Positions 48,234 to 58,464 of a stretch of 64,000 nt of DNA are shown here, piece by piece. The position numbers and the translations under genes are program-made. The first letter of the stretch is position 1; each line of letters starts with the position of its first letter. Source of the DNA: Acidobacteriota bacterium (GTDB taxonomy: Bacteria; Acidobacteriota; Terriglobia; Terriglobales; Acidobacteriaceae); assembly GCA_016196065.1 (NCBI GenBank), contig JACPYL010000010.1, positions 1,798,001 through 1,862,000 on the forward strand. Direction: 5' to 3'. Under the pieces are notes generated by a model. That model saw only the letters and a list, made by a program, of their open reading frames with translations, was not told where the DNA came from and made no database searches.

Positions 48234-51200
48234 TTACTGCAAGCGGTATTCCAAGCGAGTCTTCTCCGCACGTTCCACATCCTCGGCGTCGAGCGGGAAT
48301 AGGAACGAGATTGTGGTGCCCTGACCATTGGACTGAATACTCATCTCGCCGCCCAAAGGCAGGACTCGTTCCCTCATCCCACGAATTCCCACGCCGGCGC
48401 CTCGCGATTGAATCTCCGCCAATTTCTCCGGTGAGATTCCCTTCCCTTCGTCCTGCACGTTCAGGACGACCGTGTCATTTTCGCAGCTCACCTCGATCAT
48501 CGCTTTCTTGCTTCCGCTATGCCGATGGATGTTGGTGAGGCATTCCTGCACCAGGCGGAACATGGCTAACTCCATTTCGCGCGGAAGCCGTCCAAGGTCC
48601 TCTGAAATTGTGAGCCCGATGTCGAGATTGCCACGATCCATGAGGCCGCGGATGTACCAATCCAGCGCGCCGGGAAGTCCCGCCTCATCCAGCAGCGGAG
48701 GGTGCAGCAGATAGGACATGGTTCGGATTTCCTGACTCAACTGCTGAACCAAACGCTCGCTATCCACAACGTCTTCGCTCCACGCAGCGGCGTCCTTCTT
48801 CGCATTCTGGACGATTCGCGCCAGGCTCATTGCCAGGGCCGTGAGAATCTGACCAGCACTATCGTGCAGTTCTCGCGCAATGCGGCGCCGCTCTTCGTCC
48901 TGCGCCTGCAACAAGCGGCGAGAAAGATGGCGAAGCTGTTCGGACTGCAGCAACACTTCAGTATTCCTGACTTCCAGCTCTCGAGTACGGCTTTGCACCG
49001 CGCCTTCTAGCGTTTCTGCGAGCACTCGATAATCTTCCTCGGCGCGTTTCAGGTCCGTGATGTCGATCCCTGTGGGATGCAGGAACAGAATGTTGCCTTC
49101 CGGATCTCGAATGGGATGCAGAGAAAAATCCACAAGGTGCTCGCTTCCATCCGCCCAGTAATAGGTGAGAGTCTCGCGATAGGGAGTGCCCTGGGCAGCC
49201 TGAATCGTGCCTTCCCTGATCTTCTGCATTGTCTTGTCTGACAAGCGCCACCACCCCGTTTGCCAGAAAGGGCGGCCGAGCACATCTTCCGGCCGATATC
49301 CGCATGCTTCCAGGGAGAGTCGATTGGCGTCGACGAGCTTGCCATCGAGCGCCATGATGCCGGCAAAAACAGGAGTCTGCTCGAAAATCGCACGGAATTT
49401 CGCGGTGGTGGCGACCGATTCTTCCCGCATGGCCCGTTCGCGATCTTCAATATGTCGGCGCTCGGTGACATCGAGGGTCACGCCATCGAAACGTGTGGGT
49501 TCGCCGGCAGCGTTGTAGAATGTGCGGCCCAGAGCGCGAATCCACTTCTCCCGGCCATCATCCGCAACGGTACGGTATTCAATATCGTATTTCGTGTCGT
49601 TGACATTACTCTCGGAAATCGCCAGCCGCGTGCGCTCCCGATCGTCGGGGTGCAGGCGCTCGTAAAATGTTTCGATCGTGACATCTTCATCAGGCGCCAG
49701 CCAGAAATGTTCCTTCACCCGGTTGTCCCAGATAAGCTTGTCGAAAGGGAGATCGCAGAACCAGAATCCTACCTGTGCCGCTTCTGCCACCAGGTCGAAA
49801 CGCTGCCGGTGAGCGCTCAACTCGCGCTCAGCCTCCTTATATTCCGTAATGTCGCGAACCATGCCCTTCAGTCCGCAAAGATTACCCTGTTCATCGACAT
49901 CCACAACGCCTTTCTTCCAAATCCAGCGCACGATATTGTCGGCGCGGCGAATGCGGCATTCAAAATGCCACTCGTGATTTCCCGCTATGGCGGCTTTGAA
50001 CGTTCTGTTAACTTCTTCGCGATCTTCCGGCAGGACATGCTCAAGAAAAATTTCAAACGACCAGTCGGGCCGTGGAGACTTGTAGCCGAAGATCTGGTCG
50101 TGTAAAGGCGAGCGCCACGCCTTCTGAGTATTGAGATCCCATTCCCAGGCACCCACGCCTCCGACATCGAGAGCGCGAATCAGACGCTGCTCCGATTCCG
50201 CAATCGCTTCGCGGGACTGCACCTGGCTTGAGATTTCCCGGAAATAACAGACCACTCCGTAGCCACCCTCCTGGAGTGAAATGCGGTTGATCTGCCACTC
50301 GTAGATCTCACGAGCTCTGCGATCGCGCCGTTGTGACACGCGCTCAGCGACGGCATAGGGCTCCCCGGTCGCGAGCGTCTGCCGAAATCTGGAGACGATC
50401 TCATCGGCATAGTCATCAGGCGCCAGAAGACCAGTGATTTCCTTAAAATCCTGGCCAATCAGGTTACGGACCTTGCCAAAGGCGTTCACCGCCAGCGGAT
50501 TTGCTTCGCGAATGTGAAGCTGTTCGTCCACCAGAAACACGCCGAGCGGAGCTTCATTCAGCAGCGTGGCAAATTGTGCGGTCCTCTGCCGTAAGGCATC
50601 TTCGGATTCCTGGCGCATGCGCGCCATTTCCAGGTGCGTCTGCACACGGGCCAGCAACTCGCGGGCGCTGAACGGCTTGATAAGATAATCATCCGCCCCG
50701 TGCTCCATTCCCTCCACGCGGGATTCCTCACCCGCCCGCGCCGACAGAAGAATGACGGGGAGCGTTTTCGTCCTCGGATCTGCGCGGAGTTCGCGCAGCA
50801 GGCCAAACCCATCGAGAATCGGCATCATCACGTCCGTCAGCACCAGGCCAGGAAGACGCTCGCGAGTTGCCTCCAAGGCGGCGCTTCCATCGGCGACCGC
50901 TTTAACCTCGTATCGCTCGGACAACAAACGGACAAGATACTGGCGCATATCGGCGTTATCGTCCGCCAGCAGGATGAAAGGGCGATCCGCCGAAGCTGCG
51001 CTCGGTGCCTCCGGTGGACATGGAACTGGAACCAGATCGTAGTCGGTGATGGTCTCTGCGTCTGCGTCCGATTCCCCAGCACCGGGAAGCCAACGAAGCG
51101 CTTCCTCCACAAACGGAGCAGCGCTGACCGAAGTAGACGCTGATAGGCGGACTCCCCCAATCCGGTCGGCGGGAAGATGCGCGCTCCCCCTCGGAACGCT

Positions 51201-53303
51201 GACAATGAACGTACTGCCCTTGTCCGGCGTGCTCTTCACGCGCACCGTCCCGCCATGCAACTTCACCAGTTCTTGCACCAATGCCAGACCGATCCCGCTT
51301 CCTTCGTGGGTTCGGCTGCGGACATTTTCAATGCGATGGAAACGGTCGAACAGATGTGGAATTTCTTCCGCCGGAATTCCGACTCCGGTATCGCGCACCC
51401 GCAGCTCGATGTTCTCTCCAACCGGCTTCAACCCAACCCGGATTGTTCCTTCAAATGTGAACTTGAACGCGTTGGAGATGAGATTGAGAACGATCTTCTC
51501 CCACATGTTGCGGTCGACATACACCGGCTCGCTCAACCGGGGCAGGTCCAATTCGAGTTTCAGGCCCGCCTTCTCGGTAGCGGATCGAAAGACGCTGGCC
51601 AGTTCGGCGGTGAACGCCGGAAGGTCCGTCGCCTGATACATCGCCTGCATGCGGCCCGCTTCGATACGCGAGAAATCCAGCAGCGTATTCACCAAACGCA
51701 GCAGCCGCGAGCCGTTGCGGTTCACAAGTTCGAGTTGAGTCTTGGCCGCCGGAGTCAGGTCGGTGTGGCTTCTTGCCAACAATTCCTCGACCGGACCCAA
51801 CATCAAAGTCAGGGGCGTGCGAAATTCATGGCTCACATTGCTGAAGAAAATGGTTTTGGCGCGATCAATCTCGGCGAGCGCTTCGATCCGTTTCTTCTCT
51901 TCTTCGGCAGTGCTTGCGTTCTGAACCGCCGTCGCGATCTGACCCGCAACAAGTTCGTAAAAGGTGAGGTATTCAGAATCCAGTTGCCGCGCTGGATTGA
52001 CTCCAGCAACCAATACGCCCAAGGGCCGCTCTTGCCCGCGCGTAGTTACCGGTAGAACAATAGCCTCGGACAGACGCTGTTGTGCCGGCCCTAACGGCAA
52101 TCCATCGAGAGCCTGGACGGGCACGACCCGTGATGCAACGGATTGGGCTACGCCGGCGATGGGCCAAACGACCTTCCCTGCGGCTTGATCCAACGGGACC
52201 ACGAGGGGAGTAAGAGTATCGATCCCTCTGGCAATGCCAGCCACTTGCTCCAGCCGTGCGGTCTTATTTTCGCTGTCGATCAGGTAAAGGGCGACAAACG
52301 GAACATCGTCTGCATTCTTGGCCAGCGTGGCGACCGCAGAGGCGCAGGCTCCGTCCGTCGTTCTTTGCATCAATGCGCGAGCAGAGAGTTCCGAAAGAGT
52401 ACGAAGGCGACGCGCGTTGATAACCTTTGGAGTAACTTCCGTCGAGGGGCAAAAGAGTCCCGCAATTTCTCCTGATTCGTCTCGGATAGGACTGTACGAA
52501 AATGAATAGTATGTTTCTTCCAGGAAGTTGCCACGGTTCATGAAGAGACGGACCTCGTCCACAAACGAGGCTTCCCCCATTTTGAAAACCTTGTCAGCGA
52601 GCGGTCCGCAGATATCCCAGATCTCGGCCCACACTTTGGCCGCCGGCAGTCCAAGCGCCCACGGATGTTTCGCCATGCTGAGCACATGGATATAGGCGTC
52701 GTTGTAGAGGAATGTCGCCTCGGGGCCCCATCCGATCCACATCGGGTGTTGGGAATTGAGGATAAGATTGACGGATGTCTTCAGACTCTGCGGCCAGCTG
52801 TCAATGGAGCCGAGTGGAGTCTTCGACCAATCATGGGTCAGAATCAGGTGCCCTAATTCGCCGCCTCCGGACAACCAGCCTGGAGCAGCGGGTTCTGATG
52901 GCCGGGATTCCGGCACACTTTCGTTTCCAACCGGAAAAGAGCCGATGATTCTCTCGATGGCCGGTATCAACTCTTTGGAAAGGAGACCCTTAGCCACGTA
53001 ACCGGCGGCATCCACCTCTCGAGCCTGTCGGAGCACTACAGTAGGGTCGTTTTGACTGACGATGATGACCTTGGTAGAGGGCAGTGCCTTGCGAATCTGT
53101 TGTGTGGCTTGCAGTCCGTCCATGCGCGGCATGGAAATGTCCATCAAGATAACGTCGGGTCGAAGAGCTTTCGCCTTTTCGATCGCTTCCAGGCCATCTC
53201 CCGCTTCGCCACAGACACTCCACTCAGGACGCACAGAAAGCAGCGTACGGATCGCTCGCCGCACCGCCTCGTGATCATCGACGATCAGTATCTGGCCCGC
53301 CAT
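48234..53303 (-). CDS. Giant hybrid histidine kinase with two kinase cores
   Basis: 1689 residues from ATG 53303 with AGGGA upstream; longer frames to 53354 (TTG) exist. Order by position: receiver (LMDISMPRMDGL, Asp about 53), PAS and GAF-like segments (about 140-470), HisKA core with FFSNVSHEFRTPL at about 489 and HATPase (N-box ISNAFKF), a second receiver (LLADDNADMRQ, LTDVMMPILDGF at about 824), four PAS segments (about 905-1425), then a NarL-type kinase with RELHDSAGQILTAL at about 1474 and HATPase with ECLTNIHRHSG. It lacks transmembrane segments and so senses internal signals. The adjacent NarL-type regulator may be its output. Confidence 0.9.
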   Translation of the reverse strand: MAGQILIVDDHEAVRRAIRTLLSVRPEWSVCGEAGDGLEAIEKAKALRPDVILMDISMPRMDGLQATQQIRKALPSTKVIIVSQNDPTVVLRQAREVDAAGYVAKGLLSKELIPAIERIIGSFPVGNESVPESRPSEPAAPGWLSGGGELGHLILTHDWSKTPLGSIDSWPQSLKTSVNLILNSQHPMWIGWGPEATFLYNDAYIHVLSMAKHPWALGLPAAKVWAEIWDICGPLADKVFKMGEASFVDEVRLFMNRGNFLEETYYSFSYSPIRDESGEIAGLFCPSTEVTPKVINARRLRTLSELSARALMQRTTDGACASAVATLAKNADDVPFVALYLIDSENKTARLEQVAGIARGIDTLTPLVVPLDQAAGKVVWPIAGVAQSVASRVVPVQALDGLPLGPAQQRLSEAIVLPVTTRGQERPLGVLVAGVNPARQLDSEYLTFYELVAGQIATAVQNASTAEEEKKRIEALAEIDRAKTIFFSNVSHEFRTPLTLMLGPVEELLARSHTDLTPAAKTQLELVNRNGSRLLRLVNTLLDFSRIEAGRMQAMYQATDLPAFTAELASVFRSATEKAGLKLELDLPRLSEPVYVDRNMWEKIVLNLISNAFKFTFEGTIRVGLKPVGENIELRVRDTGVGIPAEEIPHLFDRFHRIENVRSRTHEGSGIGLALVQELVKLHGGTVRVKSTPDKGSTFIVSVPRGSAHLPADRIGGVRLSASTSVSAAPFVEEALRWLPGAGESDADAETITDYDLVPVPCPPEAPSAASADRPFILLADDNADMRQYLVRLLSERYEVKAVADGSAALEATRERLPGLVLTDVMMPILDGFGLLRELRADPRTKTLPVILLSARAGEESRVEGMEHGADDYLIKPFSARELLARVQTHLEMARMRQESEDALRQRTAQFATLLNEAPLGVFLVDEQLHIREANPLAVNAFGKVRNLIGQDFKEITGLLAPDDYADEIVSRFRQTLATGEPYAVAERVSQRRDRRAREIYEWQINRISLQEGGYGVVCYFREISSQVQSREAIAESEQRLIRALDVGGVGAWEWDLNTQKAWRSPLHDQIFGYKSPRPDWSFEIFLEHVLPEDREEVNRTFKAAIAGNHEWHFECRIRRADNIVRWIWKKGVVDVDEQGNLCGLKGMVRDITEYKEAERELSAHRQRFDLVAEAAQVGFWFCDLPFDKLIWDNRVKEHFWLAPDEDVTIETFYERLHPDDRERTRLAISESNVNDTKYDIEYRTVADDGREKWIRALGRTFYNAAGEPTRFDGVTLDVTERRHIEDRERAMREESVATTAKFRAIFEQTPVFAGIMALDGKLVDANRLSLEACGYRPEDVLGRPFWQTGWWRLSDKTMQKIREGTIQAAQGTPYRETLTYYWADGSEHLVDFSLHPIRDPEGNILFLHPTGIDITDLKRAEEDYRVLAETLEGAVQSRTRELEVRNTEVLLQSEQLRHLSRRLLQAQDEERRRIARELHDSAGQILTALAMSLARIVQNAKKDAAAWSEDVVDSERLVQQLSQEIRTMSYLLHPPLLDEAGLPGALDWYIRGLMDRGNLDIGLTISEDLGRLPREMELAMFRLVQECLTNIHRHSGSKKAMIEVSCENDTVVLNVQDEGKGISPEKLAEIQSRGAGVGIRGMRERVLPLGGEMSIQSNGQGTTISFLFPLDAEDVERAEKTRLEYRLQ

Positions 53304-53569
53304 TGTTTCCCTGCTTTGGACCTGCCCTTGCAGGTTCATGCGTTCCGCGTGCAAGTGTGTGATGGTAACGGGAAATTCGCGTCTGACAACATACAGAACT
53401 TACTGTAGGCGCTCTCGCAACCACATTACTTCGACCAAGTCGCTTGCACGGTTGCAGCCCGAACGCGCTCCGGCATAGAACTGGGCGAGAGAACCCAGCA
53501 CGTGCGTGGATCCACTTCGCCCGCACTCACGGATAGGCTAGTGAGCGGCCATCGATGTTGCGATGACAA

Positions 53570-54283
53570 CTATGCTGGAGTTTCCACGGCGGGAGCGGCA
53601 ACCGGCTCCATCGTCCCCAAAGAGCCGGTCGCGACCTGAATAATGTTGTTGCGAACCGCGTAGAGCACTAGTTCGCTCACGGAATGAAGGCCTAACTTCC
53701 TCATAATGTTGCTGCGGTGAGTTTCCGCTGTCTTGACGCTGATATCCAGGTGAGACGCCACTTCCTTCGTGGACTTGCCCTCGGCCAGCAACTGGACGAC
53801 TTCACGCTCCCGCGGAGTGAGGTTGGGCAAAAGCAGATCCTTCTTCGGTACCCCTGAAATGCCGCGATAGCCGGAGAGGACCATCTCAGCAACCCGGGCG
53901 GTAAAGAAGGTCTTGTTGTATTGCAGCGCATCGATCGCCGACACCAGATCGCGAGCCGCATCGGATTTCAGCAGGAAGCCTCGCGCTCCTGCATCCAGAA
54001 CGGCGCGAACCGCCTGATCGGTATCGGTGATCGTAAGAATTAGCACTCGGACTTGAGGATTTTCGCGCAGAATCTGGCGGGTGGCTTCCAGGCCATTCAA
54101 GGTCGGCATGCCGATATCCAGAATCACGATTTGCGGCCGCAGTTGTTTCGCAAGTTCCACCGCTTGCCGGCCATTGTCGGCTTCTCCGCATATTTCCCAA
54201 TTAGGTTGGGTTTTAATAAGCGAAACCAATCCCCTGCGGACAATTTCGTGATCGTCGGCAACAAGAATGCGTAACTTATTCAT
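53570..54283 (-). CDS. NarL/LuxR-family response regulator
   Basis: 237 residues. The receiver has ILVADDHEIVRRG, LDIGMPTLNGLEATRQ with phospho-Asp at about 55, the Thr in LTITDTD and Lys in FLLKSDAA. The LuxR-type HTH at about 145-205 reads LTPREREVVQLLAEGKSTKEVASHLDISVKTAETHRSNIMRKLGLHSVSELV. It lies upstream of, and on the same strand as, the giant kinase; 266 bases separate them. It is the obvious target of the NarL-type (HisKA_3) kinase domain at that protein's C-terminus. Confidence 0.94.
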   Translation of the reverse strand: MNKLRILVADDHEIVRRGLVSLIKTQPNWEICGEADNGRQAVELAKQLRPQIVILDIGMPTLNGLEATRQILRENPQVRVLILTITDTDQAVRAVLDAGARGFLLKSDAARDLVSAIDALQYNKTFFTARVAEMVLSGYRGISGVPKKDLLLPNLTPREREVVQLLAEGKSTKEVASHLDISVKTAETHRSNIMRKLGLHSVSELVLYAVRNNIIQVATGSLGTMEPVAAPAVETPA

Positions 54284-54477
54284 GACACACTCCTTGATTT
54301 TACCGGAACTACAACCGGCTGGATTGGCACTGAGAGGAGAATCTCATTCTCTTCGCAGTCTTCACAACTGAGTGTAACTTTTATCGTCTGCGAGGGGTGT
54401 CGGGGGCAATACAGTAAATGCTGTAGCCGGCGGGCGGGATATGGCGGAAACTGCTCGATGGCGTCACAAATCGCAAC

Positions 54478-54517
54478 AAAAATACGGCTTGCCGGTGTTT
54501 CACTAGCCGGCAAGCCG
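54478..54517 (-). terminator. Intrinsic terminator of the YtxH gene
   Basis: On the minus strand: CGGCTTGCCGG (54517-54507), 11-base loop, CCGGCAAGCCG (54495-54485), then TATTTTT ending at 54478. The U-tract and 11-bp stem are both good. Confidence 0.88.
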
Positions 54518-54554
54518 CGTTGCAACTCTGGAATTTTGGTGAAATGTTAGAAAA

Positions 54555-54980
54555 CTACCCTTCCGTGCCGGTGGATCGCAGGTTGCTCACTGCGTGCCGC
54601 ATCGAACCGGCAGTTTCGGAAGCCGAGTCGACGACTCTGTTCTTCATTTCGACCGCTCTGCCGCGAATGGCGTCACGCGTCTCGGACCCTGCAGCCGGCG
54701 CGAACAGAATGCCAACGCCTGCTCCAACCCCGACCCCTAACAAGAAGCCCACCGTCGGAGAGAGCCAGCTGGCTCGGCCTCGCAGCGCATCGCCCGCGGC
54801 ATCCAGGCGATCAACCGCCTCGTCATAAGTGCTGCTGATGTTGTCGGCAGCCCGGCTCGCTCGCGAGTGCACTTCATCATTGATCGTCGCCCGCAGTTTC
54901 GGATCAGTGAGCACGAGGCCCACTTTCGCCGCCAGCCGGTACCAGTCCATCGCTCTCTTGCTGTACGAATTACGTCGCAT
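54555..54980 (-). CDS. YtxH-domain stress protein
   Basis: 141 residues. The YtxH-type membrane segment reads LSPTVGFLLGVGVGAGVGILFAPAAGSETR at about 67-96. It is flanked by amphipathic helices (EVHSRASRAADNISSTYDEAVDRLDAAGDAL before, MKNRVVDSASETAGSMRHAV after). Such proteins accumulate in general stress responses. A strong AAAGGAAAGGG lies before the ATG. It is divergent from the trehalose operon start. Confidence 0.85.
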   Translation of the reverse strand: MRRNSYSKRAMDWYRLAAKVGLVLTDPKLRATINDEVHSRASRAADNISSTYDEAVDRLDAAGDALRGRASWLSPTVGFLLGVGVGAGVGILFAPAAGSETRDAIRGRAVEMKNRVVDSASETAGSMRHAVSNLRSTGTEG

Positions 54981-55319
54981 GAATGTCCCTTTCCTTTATT
55001 CAGATCTGACTTGATTTTGAGGATAGACATTAGGGCGACGCGGAACTATCAGTGGACTCGTGTAGAACCGAGAAAATACTTTGGGTAGGTTTTGTCATGG
55101 GTTGTGATCTCACATGGCCATGAACAATTTTCCGGGCAATGGGGCAACTTTGCAGCCTGAACATCCATCTGAACGGCGTTCCCGTGAACTATTTCATTAA
55201 GTTAGCCCGTTGTGTCTTCTGGCAGAGAGCGTGCACTCAATTCGTTTGCGATTAGCCGCTGTTGGGTTCCCCTCTGTCCGAGAGAGTTGAGTTGAACGGT
55301 TTGCACTCGAGGCCTATGC
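54981..55319. other. 339-base divergent intergenic region
   Basis: It separates the YtxH gene (minus) from the otsA fusion (plus). It contains an AAAGGAAAGGG ribosome site for YtxH at its left end. The rest holds no ORF above background, no clear hairpin and no promoter I would vouch for. It must contain promoters for both genes if these are expressed. Confidence 0.6.
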
Positions 55320-57614
55320 ATGCGACTACTGAGTCTTCGTCTCATTGTCTCGCTGATCCTCGGGATCACTCTCGTTTCGACGGCTTTCTCCTACTATGAG
55401 GTCATCCGGAAAAAACAAAGCCTGCGTAGTGAAGTGCAGCGCCGGGCAGAAGAACTGAGCGAGAGTCTAGCCAGCGCCATCGAGCAATCATGGGACCCCG
55501 GAGATCCTCCTCGGGAGTTACAGCGATTAGTTAAGCGATTTGGTAGTCGTGAACATCTCTTGGGTATCGTTGTCTTGGATCACACCGGCAAGGTGCTGGC
55601 GATCAGTCCGGGCCTGAACACATTCCTTGCCAACGCTCCTCTTGATCTTCCGCTTAGTATGGCCAAGGGCGAGGTGCGGGGTCAGTTCCTCCGGCTCGCC
55701 GCAGAACCAGTTCACCTTATGTCGGTGCCCCTGCACGATAAGGGCGAGATCGTCGGTGGACTGGCAGTGGTGCACGATGTCGCATATATCCGCGCCGAGA
55801 GCATGCGTGTCTGGCGCGAGTCCTTCCTCCGCGTGCTTGCACAAGTCTTCTTCATCGTTCTGATCACTGTCGTGATTGTGCGCTGGAGTATCACTGGCCC
55901 CATCGCGCGGGCAGCCAAATGGATGCGCGCATTGCGCACGGACAAGGCTCACTCCCGTCACGAAATGCCGGACCTCGAGATTCTCAAGCCGTTGGCTCGC
56001 GAGTTCGAGACTCTTGCCAAAAGCCTGACCCAGGCTCGCACGGCTGCGGAACAAGAAGCCCGCCTTCGAGAGGCCGGGGCTCGGGTCTGGACGGCGGAAC
56101 GACTATCAGTGCAGGTTAGCAACCACCTTGAGGGTAGCCGGCTCTTCGTCGTGTCCAACCGTGAGCCCTATATGCACCAGCGCAACGGAAAATCAATCGA
56201 TGTCGTGGTACCGCCCAGCGGTCTGGTCACGGCTCTCGAGCCGATCCTCACAGCCTGCGACGGAACGTGGATCGCTCAGGGTAGCGGCGACGCTGACTTC
56301 GAAACTGTCGACTCCCACGATCGGTTACGGGTTCCTCCGGACGACCCGCATTACACCTTACGCAGGGTGTGGCTCAGCAAGGAAGAGGAGGAAGGCTATT
56401 ACTACGGCTTCGCCAATGAAGGACTGTGGCCTCTCTGTCACATTGCCCATACCCGGCCGATATTCCGTGCGCAGGACTGGAAGTACTACGAAGAGGTTAA
56501 TCAGAAATTTGCAGCCACCGTTCTTCAGGAAATTGAGCACGTTTCCAACCCCGTCATCCTCGTGCAGGACTATCATTTCGCGCTCCTGCCGCGGCTCATC
56601 AAAGAACGCCGTCCCGAAGCTCGGGTCGCCATCTTCTGGCATATCCCATGGCCGAATCCGGAAGCCTTCGCGATCTGTCCGTGGCAGCTTCAACTGATCG
56701 ACGGACTACTCGGTGCAGATCTGATCGGATTCCACATTCAGTCTCACTGCAACAATTTCCTGCAGACCGTGGACCGCGTGGTCGAATCGCGAGTCGATTG
56801 GGAGCACTTTTCTGTAATGCGGCGCGATCATTCGACCATTGTTCGTCCGTTCCCCATCAGCGTCAGTCTCTCTGCGGAAGAGGTGGAAGTGCCTCCCACA
56901 TGGGAAGAGTCGTCGATGGAGCGGGCTGCTCTGCTACGCAAGATCGGCGTGGAAGCAATCTACCTGGGAGTGGGTGTTGATCGTGTCGACTACACCAAGG
57001 GGATTCTCGAGCGCTTTCTTGCAGTCGAGCGATTCCTTGAGAAATGGCCGTCTTATCAGGGCAAATTCACTTTTGTCCAGATTGGAGCACCGAGCCGGAC
57101 GCACATCAAGCGCTATCACGACCTCCTTGTTGAGGTGGAAAGTGAAGCGCAGCGCATCAATCAGCGCTTTCAGTCGGCGAAATGGAAGCCGATTGTGTTT
57201 CTGAAAGGCCAGCACAGCCACAAGGAGATCATTCCCTTCTATAAAGCCGCGGATTTGTGTCTCGTGACCTCTTTGCACGACGGCATGAACCTGGTAGCAA
57301 AAGAATTTCTGGCTGCGCGAAACGATGAACGCGGAGTTCTCATCCTAAGTCAGTTCACGGGGGCTGCTCGCGAATTGCGCGATGCCCTGCTGATTAATCC
57401 TTATGACATCGATCAAACCGCCGATGCCATTCGAACCGCACTCGAAATGCAGCCGGAGGACAAGCAGATGAGGGTCCAGCGTATGCGCAAGACCATCGAG
57501 GAACACAATATCTACCGTTGGGCCGGCACATTGATTTCGGAGCTTTGCGAGCTTCGTCTGGACCAAACAGAAGAGTCTTCCGAAAGGAGCCGCGCCACCA
57601 GTGCAGTTTCCTGA
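55320..57614 (+). CDS. otsA: Trehalose-6-phosphate synthase fused to a membrane sensor module
   Basis: 764 residues; ordinary OtsA has about 470. N-terminal part: membrane helix at 7-27, a periplasmic segment of about 140 residues, a second helix at 171-193 (LRVLAQVFFIVLITVVIVRW), then a HAMP-like linker to about 250. The GT20 catalytic domain follows, about 275-745: FVVSNREPY, FWHIPWPNPEAF, GVDRVDYTKGILER and LHDGMNLVAKEF. It makes trehalose-6-phosphate (or a related glucosyl compound) from NDP-glucose and glucose-6-phosphate, here with enzyme activity coupled to a membrane sensor. It overlaps otsB by 14 bases. Confidence 0.92.
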   Translation: MRLLSLRLIVSLILGITLVSTAFSYYEVIRKKQSLRSEVQRRAEELSESLASAIEQSWDPGDPPRELQRLVKRFGSREHLLGIVVLDHTGKVLAISPGLNTFLANAPLDLPLSMAKGEVRGQFLRLAAEPVHLMSVPLHDKGEIVGGLAVVHDVAYIRAESMRVWRESFLRVLAQVFFIVLITVVIVRWSITGPIARAAKWMRALRTDKAHSRHEMPDLEILKPLAREFETLAKSLTQARTAAEQEARLREAGARVWTAERLSVQVSNHLEGSRLFVVSNREPYMHQRNGKSIDVVVPPSGLVTALEPILTACDGTWIAQGSGDADFETVDSHDRLRVPPDDPHYTLRRVWLSKEEEEGYYYGFANEGLWPLCHIAHTRPIFRAQDWKYYEEVNQKFAATVLQEIEHVSNPVILVQDYHFALLPRLIKERRPEARVAIFWHIPWPNPEAFAICPWQLQLIDGLLGADLIGFHIQSHCNNFLQTVDRVVESRVDWEHFSVMRRDHSTIVRPFPISVSLSAEEVEVPPTWEESSMERAALLRKIGVEAIYLGVGVDRVDYTKGILERFLAVERFLEKWPSYQGKFTFVQIGAPSRTHIKRYHDLLVEVESEAQRINQRFQSAKWKPIVFLKGQHSHKEIIPFYKAADLCLVTSLHDGMNLVAKEFLAARNDERGVLILSQFTGAARELRDALLINPYDIDQTADAIRTALEMQPEDKQMRVQRMRKTIEEHNIYRWAGTLISELCELRLDQTEESSERSRATSAVS

Positions 57615-58464
57615 ACAGCGAAAGGAAGTGCGATCCCTGCAACCGGAAGCCAGACTCCAGGTTGACTCATTCTTGCGGACGGTCGCTGCGTCTCCTGCGT
57701 CGTTGCTGATGATCGACTATGACGGCACTGTGGCGCCCTTCCAGGTAGACAAGTCTCTCGCTCTCCCCTATCCGGGCGTGACCGAACTCCTGCGCGAGAT
57801 CATGGACCAGGGGCATACCCGACTCGCGATCGTTTCTGGCCGCGATGCTTCTGACGTTGTCCCTCTGCTCCGGATTGATCCCGCACCCGACATTTGGGGA
57901 CTCCACGGCCTCCAACGTCGAACGCCTGACGGGAATATTCATACATACATTCCGGACGAGAAAACGGACATCGGGTTACGCGATGCACAACGGTGGATCG
58001 ACTACCAGCAACTCCAGCATGCGACCGAAGTAAAAGGAGCCAGCGTAGCGGTGCATTGGCGGGGACTGGACCCATCTGACGCGGAGGAACGCAGGGGACG
58101 CGTGTTGATGGGATGGAGTTCGATCGCACATCAATCCGGCCTTCGCCTGCTTGACTTCGATGGCGGTCTGGAAATCTGCGCAAGACACACGGATAAAGGG
58201 ATCGCGGTACGTGCCTTGCTGGAAGAAGTCGGACCTGACACGCCGGCAGCTTACCTTGGTGACGATGTCACGGATGAATGCGCGTTCCGCGCCCTAGCTG
58301 GTCGCGGACTGAGCGTACTGGTACGGCAGCGATACCGGAAGAGCTCCGCCCAAGTCTGGATTCATCCCCCCGAGGATCTGATTCTGTTCTTAACCCAGTG
58401 GCTCGCCGCGTCGTCAGCAAATACAGGTTTGGGCAGCGAGTCGAAAGCAGCGGCCAATTCATGA
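57601..58464 (+). CDS. otsB: Trehalose-6-phosphate phosphatase
   Basis: 287 residues, starting at a GTG inside the otsA end. HAD-family motifs are clear: LLMIDYDGTVAPF with the nucleophile DYDGT at about 39, AIVSGRDASD, GDDVTDECAFRAL with the acidic loop at about 219. It removes the phosphate from the product of OtsA, giving free trehalose. It ends in an ATGA overlap with the DUF5752 gene. The C-terminal 30 residues are less conserved. Confidence 0.94.
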   Translation: MQFPEQRKEVRSLQPEARLQVDSFLRTVAASPASLLMIDYDGTVAPFQVDKSLALPYPGVTELLREIMDQGHTRLAIVSGRDASDVVPLLRIDPAPDIWGLHGLQRRTPDGNIHTYIPDEKTDIGLRDAQRWIDYQQLQHATEVKGASVAVHWRGLDPSDAEERRGRVLMGWSSIAHQSGLRLLDFDGGLEICARHTDKGIAVRALLEEVGPDTPAAYLGDDVTDECAFRALAGRGLSVLVRQRYRKSSAQVWIHPPEDLILFLTQWLAASSANTGLGSESKAAANS

